Source: Neptunicella plasticusilytica
Lineage (GTDB): Bacteria > Pseudomonadota > Gammaproteobacteria > Enterobacterales > Alteromonadaceae
DNA: 64,000 nucleotides
NCBI RefSeq assembly: GCF_047922965.1
Contig: NZ_CP150481.1
Coordinates: 2,294,001 to 2,358,000, forward strand
Reading direction: 5' to 3'
Notes under the pieces: model-generated
What the model saw: the letters and a program-made list of their open reading frames with translations, nothing else
Database searches by the model: none
Told to the model about the DNA's origin: nothing
Position numbers and translations under genes: made by a program
Shown here: positions 44,436-52,298 of the stretch, one piece after another
Layout: the number at the start of each line of letters is the position of its first letter
Numbering within the stretch: the stretch's first letter is position 1

Positions 44436-46661
44436 CTAGCCAATGATCTGGTTGAAGGTTGAGCTGGGACGCATTACCTTGGCAATCAACGCTGTGTCGG
44501 CATGATAATAACCGCCCAGCTCTGCGGGCTGGCCTTGAGTTGCCATTATTTCATCGATAATTTGCTGTTTGTTTTCTTGCAATGCTTCGGCAATAGGTTC
44601 GAAATGAGCCTTCAACTCGGCGTTATCATTCTGTGTAGCAAGTTCAGCGGCCCAATACATCGCGATATAAAAATGACTGGTACGGTTATCATGCTGGCCG
44701 ACTTTACGACTGGGAGATTGATTATTGTCCAGCAATTTCCCTACAGCGACATCCAGCGCTTTAGCCATTAATGCCGCTTTTTCGTTACCTTTAACATTGG
44801 ACAAGTGCTCCAAAGATGCCCCTAATGCACAAAACTCTCCCAGCGAATCCCAACGAAGGTGATTTTCTTCAACCAGTTGTTGTACATGCTTGGGAGCCGA
44901 TCCCCCTGCTCCGGTTTCAAACAAACCACCACCATTCATCAAAGGAACAATAGATAGCATCTTGGCTGAGGTTCCCACCTCCAGAATGGGAAACAAATCC
45001 GTCAGATAATCGCGCAGTACGTTACCTGTTACAGAAATGGTATCTTTGCCTTCCTTGATTCGGGCTAAAGACAATTCAGTTGCTTCCACTGGTGACATAA
45101 TGCGGATATCCAGACCGGAGGTATCATGATCAGGTAAATACTGTTCAACCTTCTTGATCAATTCAGCATCATGAGCGCGGGCTTTATCCAGCCAGAAAAC
45201 AGCAGGCGAGCCTGTTGCCCGGGCGCGATTGACCGCCAGCTTAATCCAATCCTGGATTGGAGCATCTTTGGCCTGACACATCCGCCAGATATCACCCTGC
45301 TCAACCTGATGCTGATGAATCACATCACCATTTTCGGCCACAACCCTGATTTGACCGTTGCCCGGTGCTACAAATGTTTGCGGATGAGAACCGTATTCTT
45401 CGGCTTTTTGCGCCATTAAGCCGACATTGGAAACACTGCCCATTTCGGCAGGATTAAAAGCGCCGTGTTTGATACAGAACTTGATGGTAGCGTCATATAC
45501 GCCAGCATAAGAACTATCAGGAATAACACATTTGGTATCTGCCTCACGGCCATCAGGTCCCCAACCTTTACCACCAGCCCGGATCAAGGCCGGCATGGAC
45601 GCATCAATAATCACATCACTGGGAACATGTAAGTTACTGATACCTTTATCAGAATTAACCATATATAAATCGGGTTGGTCAGCCAGCACTTGTTTAATAT
45701 CAGCTTCAATCGGCGCACGCTTGTCTTGCGGTAATGTCGCCAGTTTTGCCACAACATCACCAAAACCGTTGTTGGGATTGACGCCTAACTGCTCGAATGT
45801 ATCGCCATATTTTGCAAACAGATCTTTAAAATAAACTTTAACCGCATGGCCAAAAATAATCGGATCCGATATTTTCATCATGGTGGCTTTCATATGTAAC
45901 GAAAACAGAATACCTTGCTGCTTACTGTCCTGAATTTGCTCTTCCAAAAAAGCGCACAAGGCATTTTTATTCATTACAGTGGCATCGACAACTTCTCCTG
46001 TCTGCAGTGCCACGCCGGACTTCAGCACTTCGTTGCTACCGTCATCGCCGATAAATTCAATATTGACATTGGTAGCAGAGCCAATGGTGACCGACTTTTC
46101 ATTGTGGAAAAAATCACTATCCGTCATAGTCGCAACATGGGTTTTTGAATCGCTGACCCATTCACCCATGCTGTGTGGATGCTTTTTCGCAAATTCTTTT
46201 ACTGCTGCAGGCGCGCGTCTGTCTGAATTACCTTCACGCAATACCGGGTTAACAGCACTGCCTTTAATTTTTTCATAAATGGCTTTAACTTTCGCGTCCT
46301 GCTCAGTCTTGACTTCGCTTGGATAAGACGGAATATCGTATCCTTGCGATTGCAGTTCTTTTATCGCAGCATCCAGCTGGGGTGCCGACGCAGAAATATT
46401 GGGTAACTTGATTACGTTAGCATCGGCTTCTTTCACTAACTCGCCCAGTTCCGCCAATGCATCTTCCTGTTGTTGTGATGCCGTCAGACGGTCAGGAAAT
46501 TGTGACAATATTCGTCCGGCAAGTGAAATATCTTTACTACCAACAGTAATACCGGCTGCTTTGGTATAAGCCTTAACGATAGGCAAAAATGAACCACTGG
46601 CCAATTCTGGCGCTTCATCTACTTTGGTATAAATGATGTCAGGCTTGTTATCACTACTCAT
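44436..46661 (-). CDS. icd: Monomeric NADP-dependent isocitrate dehydrogenase
   Basis: At 741 residues this is the monomeric IDH class (Azotobacter and Colwellia type), not the 45 kDa dimeric enzyme. Landmarks are the N-terminal IIYTKVDEAPELASGSFLPIV, NSDRRAPAAVKEFAKKHPHSMG, the central CVIPDSSYAGVYDATIKFC, and MNGGGLFETGAGGSAPKHVQQL for substrate binding. It oxidises isocitrate to 2-oxoglutarate in the TCA cycle and supplies NADPH. The ATG at 46661 (MSSDNKPDIIY) has AGGAG upstream and gives the family length; the 46703 start adds 14 residues. It is divergent from rluE. Confidence 0.97.
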   Translation of the reverse strand: MSSDNKPDIIYTKVDEAPELASGSFLPIVKAYTKAAGITVGSKDISLAGRILSQFPDRLTASQQQEDALAELGELVKEADANVIKLPNISASAPQLDAAIKELQSQGYDIPSYPSEVKTEQDAKVKAIYEKIKGSAVNPVLREGNSDRRAPAAVKEFAKKHPHSMGEWVSDSKTHVATMTDSDFFHNEKSVTIGSATNVNIEFIGDDGSNEVLKSGVALQTGEVVDATVMNKNALCAFLEEQIQDSKQQGILFSLHMKATMMKISDPIIFGHAVKVYFKDLFAKYGDTFEQLGVNPNNGFGDVVAKLATLPQDKRAPIEADIKQVLADQPDLYMVNSDKGISNLHVPSDVIIDASMPALIRAGGKGWGPDGREADTKCVIPDSSYAGVYDATIKFCIKHGAFNPAEMGSVSNVGLMAQKAEEYGSHPQTFVAPGNGQIRVVAENGDVIHQHQVEQGDIWRMCQAKDAPIQDWIKLAVNRARATGSPAVFWLDKARAHDAELIKKVEQYLPDHDTSGLDIRIMSPVEATELSLARIKEGKDTISVTGNVLRDYLTDLFPILEVGTSAKMLSIVPLMNGGGLFETGAGGSAPKHVQQLVEENHLRWDSLGEFCALGASLEHLSNVKGNEKAALMAKALDVAVGKLLDNNQSPSRKVGQHDNRTSHFYIAMYWAAELATQNDNAELKAHFEPIAEALQENKQQIIDEIMATQGQPAELGGYYHADTALIAKVMRPSSTFNQIIG

Positions 46662-46827
46662 ATTACTTTTCGGCTCCTGGAAAATGTATGCGTTGCTATG
46701 CATATTGAAAATAACGCAACGATAATAATTGAGTTATCGTTCTCTAATTTGGTGTGGGATAATAAACAATTCAGCTTATAGTGCAAATCGTCAAATCTTA
46801 TTTTATATCCCAAAAGGATTATTCTCT

Positions 46828-47397
46828 ATGGCTAAAAAACAGCCTTTGAATAAAAACCACCAACAGCCAAAAGTTATTTTGTTCAACAAACCTTTCAATG
46901 TGTTGTGCCAATTTACTGATACCGAACAGCGCGCCACGCTCAAAGACTTTATTGATATTCCTGAAGTATATGCGGCAGGACGGCTGGATCGCGACAGTGA
47001 AGGCCTGTTGGTGCTGACCAATAATGGCAAGCTGCAACATAAACTGGCCAATCCCAAACATAAAACCAGCAAAACCTATTGGGTGCAGGTAGAAGGTCAA
47101 ATTACCGATGATAAAATTCTGCAGTTATCTCAAGGTGTAGAACTTAAAGATGGTAGGACAGCCCCCGCTAAAGTAGAAATAATCGAAGAGCCGGAACTAT
47201 GGCCACGTAACCCACCGGTTCGTTTCAGGCAGCATATCCCAACCAGTTGGCTCAGTCTGACCATTACCGAAGGACGAAATCGTCAGGTACGCAGAATGAC
47301 CGCCCATGTAGGCTACCCTACCCTGCGTTTGATCCGTTATCGAGTGGGTAACTGGACGTTAGATGGTATCCAGAGCGGCCAATATATTGAGGTCTAA
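46828..47397 (+). CDS. rluE: 23S rRNA pseudouridine(2457) synthase RluE
   Basis: A 189-residue RsuA/RluE-family synthase. The catalytic motif GRLDRDSEGLLVLTN holds the active Asp. KTYWVQVEG, LSLTITEGRNRQVRRMTAHVG and YPTLRLIRYRVGNWTL complete the fold. There is no N-terminal S4 domain, which separates RluE from RsuA and RluB. The ATG at 46828 has AAGGA upstream; the longer frame to 46729 adds 33 unrelated residues. Repeat copy 3 starts 7 bases after the stop. Confidence 0.92.
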   Translation: MAKKQPLNKNHQQPKVILFNKPFNVLCQFTDTEQRATLKDFIDIPEVYAAGRLDRDSEGLLVLTNNGKLQHKLANPKHKTSKTYWVQVEGQITDDKILQLSQGVELKDGRTAPAKVEIIEEPELWPRNPPVRFRQHIPTSWLSLTITEGRNRQVRRMTAHVGYPTLRLIRYRVGNWTLDGIQSGQYIEV

Positions 47398-47404
47398 TCT
47401 ATAT

Positions 47405-47635
47405 AACCCCAGCTCGGGATAAGCCACGCCTCTCAATAACGCTCTTTTTGCACCTGGCAGCGTTGGGCTTTCTAGTCATAGCCCGCTATGACGTACGAAC
47501 CCCCGCCTTGCCAGGCACAAAAATGTCGTCATTGAGTAACCTATTTATTCAACAATGGTTGAGTGAATAATATAACTAACTGAATTATTTACCCTTTGTA
47601 AATATAAACGACATTTCTTATCCCGAGTTGGGGTT
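47405..47635 (+). repeat. MITE-like repeat element, copy 3 (231 bp), best preserved
   Basis: Terminal inverted repeats AACCCCAGCTCGGGATAAG and CTTATCCCGAGTTGGGGTT match at 18 of 19 positions. Both flanks read ATAT (47401-47404 and 47636-47639), a likely 4 bp target duplication. The left part folds as a long hairpin: CTCAATAACG (47432-47441) pairs with CGTCATTGAG (47527-47536); TTTTTGCACCTGGCA (47445-47459) with TGCCAGGCACAAAAA (47509-47523); and GTCATAG-CCCG-CTATGAC caps it (47475-47492). No ORF. It fills most of the 395-base gap between rluE and mnmA; the rest holds the mnmA promoter region. Confidence 0.9.
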
Positions 47636-47792
47636 ATATATCCCCAAACCACATTAAATTGTGCACTTAAGCCGCTTTGAATCCGTCATTTTGACGTGGT
47701 GCGGGTATATTGGTTATGGTGGATGATTTTAACTGTCTGTTTTGTTAGAATGCGCGTCCTTAAAATTTCGGAAAAGTCCTTCGTTTTCAATC

Positions 47793-48890
47793 ATGTCAGA
47801 AAATAGCCAAACTAAAGTCATCGTCGGTATGTCCGGCGGGGTAGATTCATCTGTTTCAGCCTACCTTCTTCAACAACAGGGTTATCAGGTTGAAGGGCTG
47901 TTTATGAAAAACTGGGAAGAAGACGATTCTGATGAATATTGCGCAGCGGCCCAGGATTTGGCCGATGCCCAGGCCGTGGCCGATAAACTCGGTATGCCAT
48001 TGCATACGATTAATTTTGCCGCCGAATACTGGGATAATGTATTCGAGTATTTTCTGGACGAATACCGCTCGGGGCGCACACCTAACCCAGATATCATGTG
48101 TAACAAGGAAATCAAGTTCAAGGCGTTCCTGGAATTTGCCGCAGAAGAACTGGGCGCCGATTACATCGCCACCGGTCACTATGTACAACGCGGCAACAAA
48201 GATAACCAATGGCAAATGTTACGCGGTCACGACGGCAATAAAGATCAAAGCTATTTTTTATATACGCTCAGCCATGAGCATATTGCCCAGACTTTATTTC
48301 CTATCGGTCATCTGGATAAGCCCGAAGTGCGCAAAATTGCCGAGCAGCAAGGCTTGGTTACTCACGATAAAAAAGACAGTACCGGTATCTGTTTTATCGG
48401 CGAGCGTAAATTTAAAGATTTTCTCAGCCAATATTTGCCCGCTCAGCCAGGCATCATTGAAACCGCCAACGGTGAAGCTATAGGCCAACATGAAGGTCTG
48501 ATGTATCACACATTGGGTCAACGCAAGGGGCTGCAGATTGGCGGATTAAGTGAATATGGGGAAGAGCCCTGGTACGTGGTGGACAAAGATATCGCCCGCA
48601 ACGTATTGATAGTCGGTCAGGGAGCCGATCATCCCCTGCTTTACTCCAGGGGATTGGTGGCTAACCAGCTACACTGGGTTGATCGAGTTGGTCCACAACA
48701 AAAATTACGTTGCACGGTTAAAACCCGTTATCGACAAGAAGATATCCCCTGTCAATTAACCGTTAACAATAACCAGGTAGAAGTATTGTTCGACCAACCT
48801 CAAAAGGCAGTAACACCGGGCCAGTCAGCGGTATTTTATCTGGATCAAGTTTGTCTGGGTGGCGGGATTATAGAGAGTTATATCCGATAA
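47793..48890 (+). CDS. mnmA: tRNA-specific 2-thiouridylase MnmA
   Basis: A 365-residue ATP-dependent thiolase that makes s2U34 in tRNA-Lys, Glu and Gln. The PP-loop VGMSGGVDSSVSA binds ATP. The catalytic Cys103 is in TPNPDIMCNKEIKF and Cys200 in DSTGICFIGERKF. The C-terminal barrel includes GQRKGLQIGG. The ATG at 47793 (MSENSQTKVIV) is chosen because the upstream extension (to 47742) is not conserved-looking. It is followed after 1 base by hflD, the usual mnmA-hflD-purB operon. Confidence 0.97.
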   Translation: MSENSQTKVIVGMSGGVDSSVSAYLLQQQGYQVEGLFMKNWEEDDSDEYCAAAQDLADAQAVADKLGMPLHTINFAAEYWDNVFEYFLDEYRSGRTPNPDIMCNKEIKFKAFLEFAAEELGADYIATGHYVQRGNKDNQWQMLRGHDGNKDQSYFLYTLSHEHIAQTLFPIGHLDKPEVRKIAEQQGLVTHDKKDSTGICFIGERKFKDFLSQYLPAQPGIIETANGEAIGQHEGLMYHTLGQRKGLQIGGLSEYGEEPWYVVDKDIARNVLIVGQGADHPLLYSRGLVANQLHWVDRVGPQQKLRCTVKTRYRQEDIPCQLTVNNNQVEVLFDQPQKAVTPGQSAVFYLDQVCLGGGIIESYIR

Positions 48891-48891
48891 C

Positions 48892-49527
48892 ATGAAAGAC
48901 TCAATACAAGATAAACATATCGCCCTGGCAGGGGTCTGTCAGGCCGCATCACTGGTGCAGCAAATTGCGCGTAAACAGCAATTGGACGAGCATGGTTTTC
49001 TGGCCAGCATCCATTCTTTAGTGGTGATTGATGCAGATAATACCGAACAAGTGTTTGGCGATATCAGTAAACTCCAACTTGGCTTTACCACGCTTGCCGC
49101 CCAATTGAGCAACAAAGCAGTCAAAAAAGACGCCGAGATTACCCGTTATATTGCTGGTATTTTGCAACTTGAACGCAAATTGGCCGGCAATAGCCAAAAG
49201 ATGTCTGAATTGGGCCAACGCATCAGCCAATTACAACGTCAACAGTCTCTTTACTCACTGTTTGACAGCCAAATGTTGAGCAATATTGCCAGTGTATATA
49301 CCGAAGTAGTCAGTCCGATTGGAGCCAAAATTCAGGTCGCGGGAGACCCGGAGCAGCTCAAACAGCCGCTGAATCAACATAAGGTAAGAGCGCTACTGTT
49401 AGCCGGTATTAGAGCCGCCGTGCTATGGCGTCAGTTAGGTGGTAAACGACGCCAGATACTGTTTAGTCGCCGTCATATTTTAAATGCCGCAAATGACGCA
49501 TTACAGCATATTAACCAGATTCATTAA
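48892..49527 (+). CDS. hflD: HflD family protein (lysogenization regulator homologue)
   Basis: A 211-residue helical protein, membrane-associated in E. coli, where it binds lambda CII. Recognisable parts are IALAGVCQAASLVQQIARKQQLDEHGF, NTEQVFGDISKLQLGFTTLAAQL, ITRYIAGILQLERKL, and the C-terminal RALLLAGIRAAVLWRQLGGKRRQILFSRRHIL. Its native function is unknown. It starts 1 base after mnmA, and purB follows within 20 bases. Confidence 0.94.
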   Translation: MKDSIQDKHIALAGVCQAASLVQQIARKQQLDEHGFLASIHSLVVIDADNTEQVFGDISKLQLGFTTLAAQLSNKAVKKDAEITRYIAGILQLERKLAGNSQKMSELGQRISQLQRQQSLYSLFDSQMLSNIASVYTEVVSPIGAKIQVAGDPEQLKQPLNQHKVRALLLAGIRAAVLWRQLGGKRRQILFSRRHILNAANDALQHINQIH

Positions 49528-49545
49528 TTTTAGGAGAATATCCCT

Positions 49546-50919
49546 TTGGAACTATCTGCCCTGACGGCCATATCCCCTGTCGACGGACGATATGGTAATA
49601 AGACCACTGAGTTAAGAGCAATCTTCAGTGAATTTGGCCTAACCAAATATCGCGTACAAGTTGAAGTACGCTGGTTACAGTTACTTGCCAGCCAGGCAAA
49701 AATTGACGAAGTGCCGCCATTAAGCGATCAAGCAAACCTGTTGCTGGATAACATTGTCAGCCAGTTTAATCCGAGCGATGCGCAGCGGGTAAAAAACATT
49801 GAGGCAACCACCAATCACGACGTAAAAGCGGTAGAATATTTCCTAAAAGAGAAAGTCGCCGATAATGCCGAATTGCAAGCCATCAACGAATTTATTCACT
49901 TTGCCTGCACGTCGGAAGACATTAATAATTTGTCTCACGGACTCATGCTAACCGAAGCACGTGATCAGGTTATTTTGCCTTATTGTGACAAACTTATCGC
50001 CGAGCTAAAGAAACTAGCGATTGAAAACAAATCTGTAGCGATGATGGCTCGCACACACGGCCAACCTGCCACACCTACTACCATGGGCAAGGAAATGGCC
50101 AATGTGATGATCCGCTTGCAACGTCAGCGCGATCAGATTGCTGCAGTACAAATTATGGGCAAAATTAACGGTGCTGTAGGTAACTATAATGCGCATCTTG
50201 CTGCCTACCCAGATGTGGACTGGCATAGTCTGTCTGAGCAATTTGTTACGTCATTGGGGATCAACTGGAATCCGTATACTACGCAAATTGAACCACATGA
50301 CTATATTGCCGAACTGTTTGATGCTATCGCACGGTTTAACACCATTTTAATCGACTTTGACCGTGATATTTGGGGTTATATTGCTTTGGGCCATTTCAAG
50401 CAAAAAACCGTGGCCGGCGAAATTGGTTCGTCCACTATGCCACACAAAGTCAATCCAATTGATTTTGAAAATTCCGAAGGTAATCTAGGTTTGGCCAATG
50501 CGATTTTTGCCCATCTGTCGGTCAAATTGCCGGTATCCCGATGGCAACGCGATTTAACCGATTCAACGGTACTACGCAATCTTGGCGTTGGCGTCGGTTA
50601 CTCGCTGATTGCCTATCAGGCGTCATTAAAAGGGATCAGCAAACTGGAAATCAATACCCAGAGCCTGCTGGATGAACTTGATAGTAACTGGGAATTGCTG
50701 GCAGAACCGATCCAGACAGTAATGCGTCGTTATGCTATCGAAAAGCCTTATGAAAAACTCAAGGAGCTGACCCGTGGCAAACGTGTCAATCAGGTTATTA
50801 TGGCCGAGTTTATCGACGGACTTGCATTACCTGACGCCGTCAAAGAAGAACTCAAGCAACTGACTCCAGCCAATTATATTGGTCGCGCAATCGCTTTTGT
50901 AGATGATCTGGTTCAATAA
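49546..50919 (+). CDS. purB: Adenylosuccinate lyase
   Basis: A 457-residue fumarase/aspartase-superfamily enzyme acting twice in purine synthesis. The catalytic His171 is in ARTHGQPATP and the catalytic Ser in GEIGSSTMPHKVNPIDFENSEGN (residues 295-296). The start codon is TTG at 49546, supported by TAGGAG 9 bases upstream and by alignment with the E. coli MELSSLTAVSPVDGRYG N-terminus. It ends the mnmA-hflD-purB operon, followed by a hairpin terminator. Confidence 0.97.
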   Translation: MELSALTAISPVDGRYGNKTTELRAIFSEFGLTKYRVQVEVRWLQLLASQAKIDEVPPLSDQANLLLDNIVSQFNPSDAQRVKNIEATTNHDVKAVEYFLKEKVADNAELQAINEFIHFACTSEDINNLSHGLMLTEARDQVILPYCDKLIAELKKLAIENKSVAMMARTHGQPATPTTMGKEMANVMIRLQRQRDQIAAVQIMGKINGAVGNYNAHLAAYPDVDWHSLSEQFVTSLGINWNPYTTQIEPHDYIAELFDAIARFNTILIDFDRDIWGYIALGHFKQKTVAGEIGSSTMPHKVNPIDFENSEGNLGLANAIFAHLSVKLPVSRWQRDLTDSTVLRNLGVGVGYSLIAYQASLKGISKLEINTQSLLDELDSNWELLAEPIQTVMRRYAIEKPYEKLKELTRGKRVNQVIMAEFIDGLALPDAVKEELKQLTPANYIGRAIAFVDDLVQ

Positions 50920-50946
50920 AAAAAACTGCGTGCCCCTTTAAATGAC

Positions 50947-50992
50947 AAAACAGGTGAATTGACTACACTGTGTAGGTCTTCACCTGTTTTTC
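50947..50992 (+). terminator. Rho-independent terminator of the mnmA-hflD-purB operon
   Basis: AAAACAGGTGAA pairs with TTCACCTGTTTT across an internal sub-hairpin (CTACAC / GTGTAG), followed by T. The stem is unusually long. Confidence 0.85.
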
Positions 50993-51008
50993 TATTAAGG
51001 GACTAACA

Positions 51009-52235
51009 ATGCTACGGACAGTATCATTGTGGATAAAAGCTGGCAGCCAGCATTCCACGCTGGACACTATCAGTCCAATCAGAATCAACAATGTTGTCAC
51101 TCTTATTTTTGCGCTAACACTGTGCGCCCAAGTTCCCTTTATGCCAGCATTCTGGGATCAGGGAGGCGCTAACCAGTGTTTGATTAATCTTGCCGCTATT
51201 CTGCTGTGTATAATTATCCCGCTACTTAATCACCTGCGTCAGCATCTGTTGGCCCGGCTAGCGTTGATTAGCATATATAGCGGCTACCTAATTTTAACGG
51301 CACTGCATTTGGGCGCCCAGGCCAACGTGCACTATTTTTTCTTGCTTGGCGTGTTTGCCACGCCATTTATTTTTCAGGTCGATTCACCGTTACTCAGCCG
51401 GACCATCATCGGCTATTTTGCGCTTTTGACCCTATTGTTCGGCTTTATAAACCCGCCGACGCCAGCCAGCCATCTCGACTATAGCCAGTTGGTCGGCACC
51501 ACTAACCTGATCAATCTGGTCATCGCCGGGATCCTGTGTGCATTTTATATTCAGTTAAATACCCAGCTGGATAGAGAAAAGGTGAATTATGAAAGAAAAC
51601 GCTCGGAAAATTTATTGCTGAATATATTGCCTCCGGCTATCGCCAAACGATTGAAGGAATCCAGTCAACCTGTAGCCGATTATTTTGATCAGGCAACTAT
51701 ACTGTTTGCTGATATCTCCAATTTTTCACAGTTAAGCCAGCATAAATCTGCTATTGAGCTGGTCAGCTTGCTGAACGATCTATATAGCGAGTTCGATCTG
51801 GTGCTTAGTCGTTATCGTCTGGAAAAGATTAAGACCATCGGTGATGAAATCATGGCTGTTTGCGGGGTGCCCAATTCGGACAAATATCACGCCGTCCAGG
51901 TGTGTGAATGTGCATTGCAAATGCAACACTGCTTTGAACGTTTTTGCCGAGAACATCAACTCGACAACGGATTACGTATTGGTATCAATACCGGCCCGGT
52001 GGTGGCCGGTGTCATAGGTAAAAACAAATTCAGCTATGACCTGTGGGGCGAAGCAGTCAATCTGGCATCACGCATGGAAAGCTATGGTGAAAGCCATAAA
52101 ATCCAGATTACCGAGAATACCTATTTACAGGTTAAAGATCAGTTTCAATGCCGTTTACGCGGCAAAATAGAGGTTAAAGGTATGGGTGAAATTAACAGTT
52201 ACTGGCTAATGCATCCTAATTCAGCCAGTCGCTAA
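51009..52235 (+). CDS. Membrane-bound class III adenylate cyclase
   Basis: A 408-residue protein. Six hydrophobic segments fill residues about 25-185, a coiled linker follows (about 186-215), then a class III cyclase domain. Metal-binding aspartates are Asp235 (LFADISNF) and Asp279 (TIGDEIMAVCG). The purine-specifying residues Lys275 and Asp344 (SYDLWGEAVNLA) favour ATP over GTP, and Asn351 and Arg355 are the transition-state residues. All catalytic positions are present, so it should make cAMP, controlled by the membrane part. It is monocistronic, between the purB terminator and a hairpin repeat. Confidence 0.88.
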   Translation: MLRTVSLWIKAGSQHSTLDTISPIRINNVVTLIFALTLCAQVPFMPAFWDQGGANQCLINLAAILLCIIIPLLNHLRQHLLARLALISIYSGYLILTALHLGAQANVHYFFLLGVFATPFIFQVDSPLLSRTIIGYFALLTLLFGFINPPTPASHLDYSQLVGTTNLINLVIAGILCAFYIQLNTQLDREKVNYERKRSENLLLNILPPAIAKRLKESSQPVADYFDQATILFADISNFSQLSQHKSAIELVSLLNDLYSEFDLVLSRYRLEKIKTIGDEIMAVCGVPNSDKYHAVQVCECALQMQHCFERFCREHQLDNGLRIGINTGPVVAGVIGKNKFSYDLWGEAVNLASRMESYGESHKIQITENTYLQVKDQFQCRLRGKIEVKGMGEINSYWLMHPNSASR

Positions 52236-52243
52236 AGCCTGTC

Positions 52244-52298
52244 ATACCAATCCGTATAAATTCTCGCTGAGTGGGCAATTGTTTATACGGATTGGTAT
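52244..52298. repeat. Hairpin repeat with perfect 17 bp stem
   Basis: ATACCAATCCGTATAAA (52244-52260) and TTTATACGGATTGGTAT (52282-52298) are exact inverted repeats around a 21-base loop. It lies between convergent genes and ends on the last base of the gabD stop codon. There is no T run on either side, so a plain terminator is unlikely. I recall similar ATACCAATCC motifs as dispersed repeats in Alteromonadales, but only one copy is in this window. Confidence 0.75.

Noticed and set aside
36656..47635. The three 230 bp repeats as insertion sequences or CRISPR-like units
   Set aside because: No transposase ORF is present and the copies are far apart without regular spacing, so neither an autonomous IS nor a CRISPR array.
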